Virus record (IMG/VR): IMGVR_UViG_3300010885_026192
Span: 1-28,491 of that record
DNA from: a virus
Direction: 5' to 3' (one strand)
DNA length: 28,491 nucleotides
Of this stretch, positions 5,509-14,578 are shown piece after piece. Position 1 is the stretch's first letter; each line of letters starts with the position of its first letter. The translations under genes and the position numbers were made by a program. Under the pieces are notes generated by a model. It searched no databases. It was not told the DNA's origin and saw nothing but the letters and a program-made list of their open reading frames with translations.

Positions 5509-5822
5509 AGCAAGGCCCGCAGTGCTGCAATTTGCCTGTCAAAGGCCTTGACCGCTACGTAACCCGGATTGTTGGCCAGCACATCGGCGGGGGCTTGAGC
5601 CTCCATGGCCAAAAGCATAAACTCGCGCGTGGCGCGCGGCATAAGCTGCTGCCGCTCAAGGCTGTCGATTTGCGCTTGGATGGCAACCTTGGGGTCGGGT
5701 AGGTCGGCGGGCTCGGGGGTGTTGCCTGCGGCTAGCCAGTCCGCAATAGCCTCCACAAGACACGAATCCTGGCCGCGCCAAACAATTTTGTTTGTAGTAT
5801 CTGTATATTTCCAATTACTCAT
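5505..5822 (-). CDS. Tail-fibre-associated protein, possible fibre chaperone
   Basis: The start at 5822 (MSNWKYTDTTNKIVWR) overlaps the tail-fibre stop by 4 bp and is preferred over one three codons upstream; the product is 105 aa. The amino-terminal part (a W-K-Y-T-D start, then DSCLVEAIADWLAAGNTPEPAD) is typical of small phage proteins encoded just after tail-fibre genes and annotated as fibre assembly or XkdW/DUF4376-like proteins. The carboxy half is helical (IQAQIDSLERQQLMPRATRE). A role in folding or attaching the fibre is inferred from context. Confidence 0.65.
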   Translation of the reverse strand: MSNWKYTDTTNKIVWRGQDSCLVEAIADWLAAGNTPEPADLPDPKVAIQAQIDSLERQQLMPRATREFMLLAMEAQAPADVLANNPGYVAVKAFDRQIAALRALL

Positions 5823-6691
5823 AACTCGCATCCGTTAAAAATTATTTTTGCTGCACCAGGTGTGCCGTTAAACAATCTTAACGGCGCGCCTGCAGTCATA
5901 CCGCTGGATGTAATATTTAGCGAACTGGAAAAAATACTAGATTCGCTAAATGTCACACTTGCTGAACTTGATGTTCCGTTACCAAACTGCACAGCAAAAG
6001 TGCCAATTGTGGTAATGCCATTACTACCCGTTCTCGCGGGAACCGGAAAATTGCAAGAAACTGAACCAACAGTTGATGAAAAAGATAAACCCATTAAAGA
6101 GCCAATATTGACAACTGGTAAATACCGCTGACACAAAGCCAACTCGGTTGGATACAGCCGATAATCAAACGCCGTGGCCGTGGTACCCCGCTCAAACTGC
6201 GGCAAAGCCAATGTGCCCGTGCCAAACTCCACGCTGGTATTGGTGCCCCCGGTTATCGTGGCAGTCACGCCGCTGGCTGCAAACGCACCGCTTGCGATTT
6301 TTGCCTGTGCACTGCCTGCCCAGCTGAGGCAATAGGTGCCTGTCTCCAAGTTGAGGCCCTCGATTACCTGCACCAAAGACCCTGCCGCAATCGTAAATGT
6401 GGTGACGTTGCCTGACGTGGAGAAGGTATAGGTGCAGCCGGATGCACCGGCTTTAAACCGGTCGTGACCATACACACCCGCAGCGAGGGTAACGGTGCCG
6501 GATACCTCGCGCTGGTTGATAAGACCTGCGGCGTTAATCAGCCGGTTTTTAAAACCAAAGTTTGATATAGAGCCGTCGTTGCCTAGCTTTTCATTTAAAA
6601 AATCGCGCAGTTGGCCGAGCGCGGTTTTCATCGTGCTGGTGGTGGGGGTGGCGGTGCCGTCTAATATATTTCGGGGCGTTAATGCAGTCAT
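5819..6691 (-). CDS. Tail fibre / receptor-binding protein
   Basis: A 290-aa protein rich in Thr, Ser, Gly and Ala. It has a short helical amino end (MKTALGQLRDFLNEKLGN), an FGFKNRLINAAGLINQR segment, beta-rich repeats, and a YPTELALCQRYLPVV motif near residue 185 that recurs in many phage tail-fibre tips. The last 100 residues (coding 5819-6130) are in visibly lower-GC DNA than the gene start, as expected of an exchangeable host-recognition domain. It lies 2 bp after the J homologue, so it is likely attached at the tail tip. The receptor is unknown. Confidence 0.8.
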   Translation of the reverse strand: MTALTPRNILDGTATPTTSTMKTALGQLRDFLNEKLGNDGSISNFGFKNRLINAAGLINQREVSGTVTLAAGVYGHDRFKAGASGCTYTFSTSGNVTTFTIAAGSLVQVIEGLNLETGTYCLSWAGSAQAKIASGAFAASGVTATITGGTNTSVEFGTGTLALPQFERGTTATAFDYRLYPTELALCQRYLPVVNIGSLMGLSFSSTVGSVSCNFPVPARTGSNGITTIGTFAVQFGNGTSSSASVTFSESSIFSSSLNITSSGMTAGAPLRLFNGTPGAAKIIFNGCEL

Positions 6692-6693
6692 AG

Positions 6694-9600
6694 TTAATAT
6701 CCTTGTAAAAATGCGTCGATGGTGGCGGCCACGGCGACGCCGCTTGCGTTTTTGGCAAACACCAGCGGGCCGACTGAGGGGGATTTGTCTGCTATCTCTA
6801 TGTAGCTGGCGGTGCTGCCGCCTTGCAGGGTGAGTTGCACGTTTTGGATGGTCAAGAATTTGCCCACTGCGCCGCTTAGGCGCGTGCCGGTGGCGGCCAC
6901 GGCTACGTTGTTGAGGCGCACATTGATGTCAGGCACGTCAACCGACACCGCAAACGCCGAGAGCGTGCCCAGCGTGGGGCCTGCGGCGGTGCGCACGCGC
7001 CATTGCAGCTCGGCGCCTGTGGCCTTGAGGCTGCCCGGCCAAGTGCGCCAGTCGCTGGGGCCGGTGTAAAAGTAATCGGTGTCGGCGCCGTAAAAGGCGC
7101 TGAGGTCTTGGCCGTAAAAGATACCGGGGCCAGTTTCGCGGTAGTCCACCGCCACGCTGTCGCCCACCAGCTGCCACGCAGCGGTGATTTGCATGTTGGC
7201 GGCGGCTATGCTGGGGGTGTAGCCAGGGCTGATCCACTCCAAGGCCGAGGCTTTGTCGCTGTAAAACGCCGCGCCGTCCAGGGCAAAAAACAATGACTCG
7301 TCGGCGTTGTAAAACAGGTCGGGCTGGGTGGCCTGCAGCACGCCGCCCACCACCGTGGCATTGCTGTAGCTGCCGGGCCAGGCCAGGGCTTGGTAGTCCA
7401 CCGTCTCCAGCACGTTTGCTACCAGTGCGTCGCCTAGGTTGACAATGCAATACGCCACTTTTGCGGACTCAAGGCCTAGCAGGGTCTCTACCGCCTTGAC
7501 CATGATGGTGACCGTGCCCACGGGCCGCACGGCCATGGTGTAGGGGCTCTCGGTAATGAGGCCGGTGTGCAGATCTTGGGCTACTGCCCAATCAAGATTG
7601 CTGCCGTAGTGGTAGCGCAGCTTGTAGCCCGACACATTGCCGCTTAAAAGCGCAGTCCACAAGAGCTTGCCGTCGTTGTAGACCAGGCCGGTGACATTGG
7701 GCGGGGCCTCGATGGTGATGGCCACCTGCGCCCAGGCGCCTTGATACAAGCTGACAGCGGCCACGCGCACCAGGGTGGCTGCGCCGTACAAATTGGCGCA
7801 CTCTAGGCTGGCGGTGGTGCTGGTGCCCACGCGCGTCCAGCTTGTGCCGTCGGCGCTTTGCTCCACCAGGTAGCTGGTGGCCCAGGCGGCGGGCTGCCAT
7901 GTAATCAGCATGCGGGCCTGGTTAAAAGACACAGGCCGCGCGCTGACACCCGTTACCGTGGGCGCGTTGTCAAAGCCCGCAAGCTGAGAGCTTGACTGGG
8001 TGGGCGTGGTGACACCCACGTCGGCGGTGTGAACGTTGTCGTCTTCATTGACGCACTCAATGGCCACGGTGTTGAGCGTGAGCGGCTTGGCCGAGAGCAC
8101 TCGGGCGCGCTGGCGGTAGGTGTTGGCCCAGCCGAAGCTGTAGTGGGTGCGCTCGCCGGTTTCGCCGGTGTACGGCGTAAAGTCTAAGTCCGCGTCTATG
8201 GCTACCTGGTTGCCGCTGATGCCTGCGGGCGTGGCCAAATAGGGGCCAGACACCGAGCCGTCGCGCTTGCGCAGGGCGATGTAGTGGTTGCTGCCGAATT
8301 GAAAAGTAAGCGGCTCGCTGAGCGTGAGGACTGTGGGGGTGCGGGGCTGCGTGGTAGTGGGGATGTAGACACTTGTGCCTTGCACTAAATGGGCGCCCCA
8401 TAAACCAAAAGTCACCGAGTCGGCGGTGGCGCCTAGTGCACCGATGTAGATTACGTTGAATCTTGGTGTGCCAGAGGTCCGGGTTGTGACGGTAATTGCC
8501 AATCGATACCAGCCATTGCCAACATCATTAATACTAGCGCCCAATGCGTCACCAGTAATAGACATGCTTTGCAAGTTAAATACGGCGGCTGCAAACTCTG
8601 CACCAAGGCCTAAGTTGTATTCGAGCGCGATTACCTTGTTGCTTGTTTGCGGAGAAGCAAAAAAACTAAACGTATAAACGGTGTTTAGCTGCAATAAAAC
8701 AAATTGCAGACCGATATAAGATGGGCTGGAAGGCGTGTTGTAAATGAGGTCTGCAGTTAATGACCCATTGGGCGCGGCAATTGCATTTGCCGTAACAGTA
8801 ATATTTATTTTGCTATACACCGCGTTGTCAAACTGCTCGGAATACCGCAACAAATTTTGTGCAGCCGCCACCGCCACCACTTCCCCGCCCTGCCCCCAGC
8901 CCGGCATGTCGTGCTGGATGTTGATGAGGTCCAAAAAGGAGGGGATGAAGCCCTCCATTTCGGTCGTGAACTTGATGATCTTGCGGCGGTAGCGGTTGGC
9001 GGCTGCGGTGTAGAGGCCTTCGCGGTAGGCGTGGGCGCGGTTGGTGACGCCAAACAGATCTATCTTGGAGGGCTTGGCCGATGTGCTGGCGGGCAGCTTG
9101 GCGGTGACGGTGGCGGGTTTCCAGCGCACGTTGTCAAAGTAGGACACCCGCACGTCGTCTGCGGTGTCGTCGGTGGGCATGAGGTACTCCACCGAGAAAC
9201 TGTTTTTGAGTATGTTGCGCATGCCAAACATCGCCACAGGGATAGTGGCCGCTTGGTCGCGGGCAATGCGCAGCACGCCGCCCTGCAAGTACACCTTGGC
9301 GCGCCCGGCCTGGGCGGTTTTGGTGGCGGCCTCCCAAAAACTCAGAAACTGGTCAAAGCGCGCGTCAAAGTAGTCGCTCCGGGCGGACCAGGTGGCGTCT
9401 AGCGTGCGCAGGGCGGACAGGTCTATCTGCGCGTCGGTGAGGCCTACGCTTTTGGCAATGTAGGCCAGCGCCCAGGCTATAGAGCGTGTGGGCTGCAGGC
9501 CCGTCCAGCCGCTGCCGGTGTAGGTGGGCAGCAGGCGGGTGGCGATGACGTTGATCTTGCGGCTGGCCTGCCCGCTGAGCTGGCTGCTGGCGCGCATGCG

Positions 9601-10956
9601 CACAGCCAACAATGTGACGTCGCCGTAGAGGCGCGCGTCGTTCACATAGCCGCGCAGGCCTGCCCACACGGCGTCGTGCCCGGCGCGGGTGCTGGTGTCT
9701 TTGGTGTCAAGGCGTTGCACGCGGCACTCGTAGCGGCCTGCGGCCACGCCAAAGCGCAGGCTGAGGCGCTGCGCGGTGGTGCTGGCAGCGCTGAACACCG
9801 CGCCGGTAGTGACCGTGCGGGTGCACACGTAGACGATGGTGCTGATGAACTCGTTATTTAAGGTTTCGCTGCGGTATTGGGCGCTGGCCGTGTCGGGTGG
9901 CATGGCCACGTCTTGGCCGTAGACTGACCAGTCAGACCAAGCGCCGTATTGCGTGCCGTCGGTGACCACTTGCCAGTCCACCAGCACGTTGCCCACGTCG
10001 TCAATGCGGCGCAGCTCTACCTGCACCTGCACATTTTTTTCGCCCAGGCTGCCGTCGTTGTTGGCGTAGTACAGGCCGCGCGGCATCACAAAATCAAGGC
10101 CCACGTAGTTGACCGTGGTGCCTGCGGGGTTGACGGTAAAGGGGCCGATGTAGCTGGTGTCTACGAGGTCTTGGCCGCCCAGCTCGGGGCTGGTGATGAC
10201 GTTGGCGGGAAAGAGATTGACGCTTTGGCCGGGGCCGATTACCTCATAGGTTACATCGTCAAAATTGGCAATGTTGGTGTCCTCAATGCGGATGGCCTCA
10301 ATGTCGTAATGGCCACGGCCTATACACAGCAGCTGGTACAGGTATTGCTCGTTGCCAGAGTATTCGGCATAGGGCATGGCCGCGTAATCAGGGTAGGCCA
10401 GCATGCGGCCAAAGTGCTCGGGGATAGCTGCCTCAAGCCGGGCGGTGTTGCCCTGGGCTTGCAGGCTGTAGGTGGGGCTAGCTGCGGCCAGGGCGGTGGC
10501 TTGCTGCGGGCTGGTGGGCTTGGCCGGGGGCAAGACGGTGTTAATTAAGGCCATGCCGCCGAGCGTGATGCCTGCGGTGACCAGCGCGGTGGAGTAACCC
10601 GCCAACACGCCAAACTGCGCGCCTGTAAGCGCTGTGCCAAGACCGGGCGCGTAGACCATGAGGGCGATCATGGCCACGGTGCGCAGCGCGTCAGAGCCTC
10701 CACCGCCGCCGCCGCCCTGCGGTATGGCGTGCACGTCCACAAACGCCAAGGCCTGGTCGGCCTGCAGGGGCTGGCCCCACTGGGCGCGCAGGACGGGCAC
10801 GCCGTCAACAAAGGCCACAAACGGGTGAGCCCAGCCGGTTGGCGCCAGGCTGGCAATCGTGGCGCGCGGGGCATGGGGCGCGCTGCTGGGGGCCACTTGC
10901 AGCACTTGGCGGTGCTGGGGGCACAGGGCGTTGGGCAGGTAGATGACGGTGTTCAT
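6694..10956 (-). CDS. Tail tip attachment / host-specificity protein, lambda J-like
   Basis: A 1420-aa protein forming the tail-tip hub and central fibre. After a small amino-terminal domain comes a Gly run (residues 81-87), then long hydrophobic stretches (about 90-140, MIALMVYAPGLG and ITLGGMALI) like the membrane-inserting part of lambda J-type proteins. The middle holds the hub and phage-tail domains (IPEHFGRMLAYPDYA; SVGLTDAQIDLSALR; FWEAATKTAQAGRAKVYLQG). FN3-like modules follow about residue 990 (APTVTGVSARP; MLITWQPAAWATSYLVEQS), then a variable carboxy region. Residues about 698-867 are an extra inserted domain (see 8355-8865). The start overlaps the NlpC/P60 gene stop. Length is greater than lambda J (1132 aa) partly because of the insert. 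Confidence 0.9.
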   Translation of the reverse strand: MNTVIYLPNALCPQHRQVLQVAPSSAPHAPRATIASLAPTGWAHPFVAFVDGVPVLRAQWGQPLQADQALAFVDVHAIPQGGGGGGGSDALRTVAMIALMVYAPGLGTALTGAQFGVLAGYSTALVTAGITLGGMALINTVLPPAKPTSPQQATALAAASPTYSLQAQGNTARLEAAIPEHFGRMLAYPDYAAMPYAEYSGNEQYLYQLLCIGRGHYDIEAIRIEDTNIANFDDVTYEVIGPGQSVNLFPANVITSPELGGQDLVDTSYIGPFTVNPAGTTVNYVGLDFVMPRGLYYANNDGSLGEKNVQVQVELRRIDDVGNVLVDWQVVTDGTQYGAWSDWSVYGQDVAMPPDTASAQYRSETLNNEFISTIVYVCTRTVTTGAVFSAASTTAQRLSLRFGVAAGRYECRVQRLDTKDTSTRAGHDAVWAGLRGYVNDARLYGDVTLLAVRMRASSQLSGQASRKINVIATRLLPTYTGSGWTGLQPTRSIAWALAYIAKSVGLTDAQIDLSALRTLDATWSARSDYFDARFDQFLSFWEAATKTAQAGRAKVYLQGGVLRIARDQAATIPVAMFGMRNILKNSFSVEYLMPTDDTADDVRVSYFDNVRWKPATVTAKLPASTSAKPSKIDLFGVTNRAHAYREGLYTAAANRYRRKIIKFTTEMEGFIPSFLDLINIQHDMPGWGQGGEVVAVAAAQNLLRYSEQFDNAVYSKINITVTANAIAAPNGSLTADLIYNTPSSPSYIGLQFVLLQLNTVYTFSFFASPQTSNKVIALEYNLGLGAEFAAAVFNLQSMSITGDALGASINDVGNGWYRLAITVTTRTSGTPRFNVIYIGALGATADSVTFGLWGAHLVQGTSVYIPTTTQPRTPTVLTLSEPLTFQFGSNHYIALRKRDGSVSGPYLATPAGISGNQVAIDADLDFTPYTGETGERTHYSFGWANTYRQRARVLSAKPLTLNTVAIECVNEDDNVHTADVGVTTPTQSSSQLAGFDNAPTVTGVSARPVSFNQARMLITWQPAAWATSYLVEQSADGTSWTRVGTSTTASLECANLYGAATLVRVAAVSLYQGAWAQVAITIEAPPNVTGLVYNDGKLLWTALLSGNVSGYKLRYHYGSNLDWAVAQDLHTGLITESPYTMAVRPVGTVTIMVKAVETLLGLESAKVAYCIVNLGDALVANVLETVDYQALAWPGSYSNATVVGGVLQATQPDLFYNADESLFFALDGAAFYSDKASALEWISPGYTPSIAAANMQITAAWQLVGDSVAVDYRETGPGIFYGQDLSAFYGADTDYFYTGPSDWRTWPGSLKATGAELQWRVRTAAGPTLGTLSAFAVSVDVPDINVRLNNVAVAATGTRLSGAVGKFLTIQNVQLTLQGGSTASYIEIADKSPSVGPLVFAKNASGVAVAATIDAFLQGY
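8355..8865 (-). other. Inserted lectin-like domain within the J homologue
   Basis: About 170 residues starting NLLRYSEQFDN, passing through GNGWYRLAITVT and FGLWGAHLVQG, and ending near YIPTTTQP. This pattern is common in concanavalin/LamG-like carbohydrate-binding modules of phage and bacterial surface proteins. It interrupts the J sequence between MPGWGQGGEVVAVAA and VLTLSEPL, which are normally continuous in J proteins as I know the family. The DNA here is lower in GC than the flanks. Confidence 0.75.
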
Positions 10957-11414
10957 GCCGCGCGCACCTTGCCAAAATTTGCACCCATACCCACGTGCGT
11001 AAAAAACTCACGCCGGCCAAAGCCGGACACGGCCCAAGCCGCATCATGGGTAAAAACCACGCCCGCGCCGCGCACGCAGTGCAGCACGCCGCCGCCGTCG
11101 ATTTGCAGCCAGGTGCCAATGTGCATGGGCCGGTGCACCAGCACGGCGCAGCCATGCACGGCCCGCTCCGTGCGCGCCCAGCGGCTGCGCTCGGCGTGGC
11201 CCTGAAACAGGCTGACGAGTGCGGTGGGGTCGTCATAGTCGGGCGCGATGATGGGCGAGACCGTAATGCCAAAGTGGCGCCCCTGCACCAGCCTAAAAAA
11301 CGCCATGCAATCAAACGCATCAGGCCCCTGCGCGCCTGCGGCCCAGGGGGTGCCGATGTAGTCTGCAAAGCTGGCGGCTTGCGCCAGAGCTGGGGCTGGG
11401 GCTGCGTGCGTCAT
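10953..11414 (-). CDS. NlpC/P60-type tail-tip hydrolase (lambda K-like)
   Basis: A 153-aa protein with the classical NlpC/P60 order: Cys36 in PDAFDCMAFFR, His98 in RPMHIGTWL, and a third polar position nearby. It occupies the place of lambda gene K, between the DUF1833 protein and J. In such phages this protein helps tail-tip assembly and may cleave peptidoglycan during DNA entry. The short form lacks the Mov34/MPN peptidase domain present in lambda K. It overlaps both neighbours by 4 bp. Confidence 0.8.
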   Translation of the reverse strand: MTHAAPAPALAQAASFADYIGTPWAAGAQGPDAFDCMAFFRLVQGRHFGITVSPIIAPDYDDPTALVSLFQGHAERSRWARTERAVHGCAVLVHRPMHIGTWLQIDGGGVLHCVRGAGVVFTHDAAWAVSGFGRREFFTHVGMGANFGKVRAA

Positions 11415-11932
11415 GTGGCCAAGCCCGCGTAGGTTTCGGCGTCGTATTCCGTGCGCGGAAACCGGTAATTGTTAAGGTTGATAAAGCCTGCTGTGCACTT
11501 GACGCGGTACACGTCGGCGGTGATGGTGAGCACAGTTAAATGGAGCGGCGGATTGTTTTGCGGGCCGCTGAGGTCGGTGCTTATGTACTCGCGGTAGGTG
11601 CACGCGACCAGCGACGTGCTGCCCATGGCGGCCTCAATGTTGGCAACGATGACGCGGTCCGAATTGTCAATCTCAATTTGCACCATGGGCAGGCCGCTGG
11701 CACTGATTTCGGGCTTGGTAAAGTCAAACGCAAAGCCCACAAAGGTAACCGCCTGCCCGGCGTTAAGCGGAGCCGAGGCCTCTAGGGTGGCGACCAGGGG
11801 CGCGCGATCGCGCACCACGCGAATGGGGCTGCTAAACGCGGGGTGGCGCAGCTCAAGTGTGTGGTAGATGATGACCGCAGGCGCGCTGGCGTAGGCCTCT
11901 TTGAGGGCTTGGCTGAGGGTGCTGTCGGGCAT
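11411..11932 (-). CDS. DUF1833-family minor tail protein
   Basis: A 173-aa protein matching the DUF1833 pattern: LSQALKEAYASAP followed by IYHTLELRHPAF near the start, FDFTKPEISASGLPMVQIEI mid-protein and NNYRFPRTEYD at the end. In siphophages this gene lies between the tape-measure-proximal tail protein and the NlpC/P60 protein, in the place of lambda L, and is taken to be part of the tail-tip complex. Position and length both agree. Confidence 0.8.
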   Translation of the reverse strand: MPDSTLSQALKEAYASAPAVIIYHTLELRHPAFSSPIRVVRDRAPLVATLEASAPLNAGQAVTFVGFAFDFTKPEISASGLPMVQIEIDNSDRVIVANIEAAMGSTSLVACTYREYISTDLSGPQNNPPLHLTVLTITADVYRVKCTAGFINLNNYRFPRTEYDAETYAGLAT

Positions 11933-12295
11933 TTAGCGCAGCTCCAGTTCTGCCGACACCATCCAGCGCAGGCCGGGCAGCACGTTGGCCTTAAAAATGC
12001 CGCCGCTAAAGCGCGCCTCGCACGTGACCAGGCCCGTGGTGCCGCGCGCCAGGGTGATGTAAAACCAGTTTGCGCCCGCGTTGGCCCCGGTGGCGCTGTC
12101 AAACCAAGCGCGGAAGGTGGCTAGCTCTGCGTCGGTGTACTTCCACGTGACGGTTATTTTTTCGCAAACAGCGCTGGTGCGCCTGCGCATGCGGGGGGCG
12201 CCGACCTCCATGTCGGTCTCAACAATTTGGGAGGCGGGTGCAATGCTGTAGCCGTCATAAGACGGCACAGGTAGGGTGCTGGGGTAGGCGGCCAT
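11933..12295 (-). CDS. Minor tail protein (lambda M-position)
   Basis: A 120-aa protein starting MAAYPSTLPVPSYDGYSI, with TVTWKYTDAELATFRAWFDS in the middle and a beta-rich end (WMVSAELELR). It begins immediately after the tape-measure stop and ends at the base before the DUF1833 gene start. This position and pattern match the small tail proteins that link the tape measure to the tip complex. I recognise it as a conserved phage tail protein from context and pattern, not from a catalytic motif. Confidence 0.75.
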   Translation of the reverse strand: MAAYPSTLPVPSYDGYSIAPASQIVETDMEVGAPRMRRRTSAVCEKITVTWKYTDAELATFRAWFDSATGANAGANWFYITLARGTTGLVTCEARFSGGIFKANVLPGLRWMVSAELELR

Positions 12296-14578
12296 TTAGT
12301 ACGCTCCGGCCACGCGGTTAAGGCCATAGGTGGCCGCCATGGCGCTAGGCATTGCGCCGCTGCCCATGCGTATGTCTGCGGCAATGGCGCCCTTGATTTG
12401 CTCGACCATGATGTCGATGACGTTGGCCCCGCCCTCGCGGCGCTGGCTGACTTGGCCGCCTTTGCCGGGGGCTTCGATGATGTTGATGATGGGGGCGGCG
12501 CTGGACTGACTGGTGCCGCGCGTGTGGTCAATGACGGTTTCTTGCGGGTGCAGAATGCTTAAAAACCCGCCACGCCCGTCTAGCCCGCCGCTGCGCGAGC
12601 CGTTGCCGGTGCTGCCGCCGCCCTCAAAACTAAACAGGCTGGCCAGCAGGCCGGGGCTTGCGCCGGATTTGCCCGAGCCCAGCAGCTCGGTGGCCATGGA
12701 CTCTGCAAGCGCTGCAGACACGCGGGTGAACACGGTGTTGGCCAGCGCATCGCCGAAGGCTGCCAGCGGGTCCCTGGTGTCCCTAAAAGCGGCGCTGAAC
12801 GCGCCTTTGAGGTCGCTGTGCAAGGTGGCCGCGTAGTCTTTGCTGGCGCGGTCTTGTTCGGCGCGGGTGTCGGCGCTAGCCTGGGCGATTTGACCTTTGG
12901 CGGTAATGCTGCGCTGTTCGCGCAGCAGGGCAATGCGGCGCTCAAGCAGGCGTATGTCTTCGGCGCTGGCTTCGTGGGCGGCCATGGCGGCCAGGGTTTC
13001 GGACTCTTGGGCGATGGTGGCATCAAGGCGCGTCAAGCGCAGGGCGTTGAGCTGCTCGGTGGTAAGGCCTATTTCTTCTACCTGCTGCGCCATGCTGGCA
13101 GTGCTGGCGGCTTGGGCCTCAAGGTCGCGCTGCAGCACGGCGTAATATTTTTCGCGGGCGGCTGTTTCGTTTGCGATAGCCTGAGCTGTCTGGCCTTTAG
13201 CGGTGATGCTGCGTTGCTCACGTAGCAGGGCAATGCGAAGCTCAAGCATGCGTATGTCTTCAGCGCTGGCATCATGAGCTGCCATGGCGGCCATGGTCTC
13301 AGACTCTTGGGCGATGGTGGCGTCTAAGCGCGCCAAGCGCAAGGCGTTGAGATGCTCGGTCGTAAGGCCTATTTCTTCGACCTGCTGCGCCATGCTGGTA
13401 TTGCTTGCGGCTTGCGCATCAAGCTCGTGCTGCAACATGTTGTAATACTTCTGCTTGGCCTCAAGCATTTCTTTTTGAAAGCGCAGCTCCTCTTTTGCAG
13501 CTTCTGTGAGGCCGGTTTTAGCGGTGGTTTTGGGTTTGTGTGTAGGGAAGTTAATCACCACACCCTGCCCTGGGCGCGTGGGCAGCTTGGCGGTAGTTTC
13601 TGGCACCCAGGCGGCTTGGCGCTCGGCGCGCATGCTGTCGTAGATGGCGCGCTGCACCCGCTCTTTAGCGCGCAGTGTGTCAAGGCTGGCCTTGTCGATT
13701 GCGCTCAGGCCCCCGCGCTGGCTTTGCTCAAGCGCGAGCAGCTCGGTTATGCCGCGCTGGGTGTCTTGCAGCTTCTTCGCTTGGTCGATGATGGCGGTGT
13801 TTGCCTGGTTGTCTGCATTGCCAAAGACAAAGGTTTGAGCAGCGTCCAAAAAGCCGCTTTCTTTGTAGGCCTTGGCAGCCGCATTGATGGCGGCCACCAG
13901 GTCGCCAGTGATGTAGCGCGATGCGTCAAGCGCGTTTTTGCCCAGTTGGGACAGGGCATGCCCAAAGCGTTCAGCCTCGTCCGCTTGGGCTGATGTGACG
14001 GTGGCCACCAGCTCGGTTTTTTGCGCCAGGTCCACCAAAAAGGGGGCCACGTCGCGCACACTTTTGCCAAACAGTTCTTGCACCACGCGCGCGCGGTCGC
14101 CGTCGTCGGTAATGCGCTGCAGCGCCATGGACGTGAGGCGCAGCGCCTCGGCGGGGTCCATGGTTTTAAGAGCGTCAAGGCTCAAGCCCAAGCCGTCAAA
14201 AATGGCAGCGGCGTCGCTGCCTGGTTTGGTGTCTTTGAGCACCAGGTTGAACTTGACCAGGGCACCGCCCACAGTGTCTAGGCTGGTGCCGGTGCGGGCG
14301 GCAATGTCTTCAAGGGCACTGAGGTTTTCAATGCTTGCGCCCGTGGCGTCTTTGAGGTCATTGAGCTGGTCGACACCCGCGCTTACAGAGCGCACCATGC
14401 CCGCAAGCCCGGCCAAGCTCACCCCCGCCCCCAGCGCAAGCAGGCCAGTGCGCACACTGCCCAGGGCAGACGCCATGCGGGCGCTGCTTTGCTCTGTGAG
14501 GCGCGCGGCTTGGCCCAAGTCCTCCGAAAAGCGGGCGAGCTTGGCCTCTAGGTCAATCGATAGTGTCGCCAGTGCCAT
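12296..14578 (-). CDS. Tail tape measure protein
   Basis: A 760-aa protein that sets tail length and is ejected with DNA. The amino-terminal 40 residues match tape-measure starts (LSIDLEAKLARFSEDLGQAARLTEQ), followed by a hydrophobic stretch (GLLALGAGVSLAGLAGMV). Long Ala/Gln/Glu-rich helical regions extend over residues 330-600. Residues about 375-469 and 475-569 are a tandem duplication with a 100-residue period. The carboxy end (ANTVFTRVSAALAESMATELLG; SGGLDGRGGFLSILHPQETVID) is typical of betaproteobacterial phage tape measures. The start lies inside the gpGT-like frameshift ORF. At roughly 0.15 nm per residue it predicts a tail near 110 nm, a rule-of-thumb figure. Confidence 0.9.
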   Translation of the reverse strand: MALATLSIDLEAKLARFSEDLGQAARLTEQSSARMASALGSVRTGLLALGAGVSLAGLAGMVRSVSAGVDQLNDLKDATGASIENLSALEDIAARTGTSLDTVGGALVKFNLVLKDTKPGSDAAAIFDGLGLSLDALKTMDPAEALRLTSMALQRITDDGDRARVVQELFGKSVRDVAPFLVDLAQKTELVATVTSAQADEAERFGHALSQLGKNALDASRYITGDLVAAINAAAKAYKESGFLDAAQTFVFGNADNQANTAIIDQAKKLQDTQRGITELLALEQSQRGGLSAIDKASLDTLRAKERVQRAIYDSMRAERQAAWVPETTAKLPTRPGQGVVINFPTHKPKTTAKTGLTEAAKEELRFQKEMLEAKQKYYNMLQHELDAQAASNTSMAQQVEEIGLTTEHLNALRLARLDATIAQESETMAAMAAHDASAEDIRMLELRIALLREQRSITAKGQTAQAIANETAAREKYYAVLQRDLEAQAASTASMAQQVEEIGLTTEQLNALRLTRLDATIAQESETLAAMAAHEASAEDIRLLERRIALLREQRSITAKGQIAQASADTRAEQDRASKDYAATLHSDLKGAFSAAFRDTRDPLAAFGDALANTVFTRVSAALAESMATELLGSGKSGASPGLLASLFSFEGGGSTGNGSRSGGLDGRGGFLSILHPQETVIDHTRGTSQSSAAPIINIIEAPGKGGQVSQRREGGANVIDIMVEQIKGAIAADIRMGSGAMPSAMAATYGLNRVAGAY
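12860..13459 (-). repeat. 300-bp tandem duplication inside tape measure gene
   Basis: Two diverged copies lie exactly 300 bp apart; for example the sequence TAAGGCCTATTTCTT occurs at 13063 and 13363. Both encode MAQQVEEIGLTTE(H/Q)LNALRL followed by LDATIAQESET and IALLREQRSITAKGQ. Scattered substitutions show it is not recent. Confidence 0.9.
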
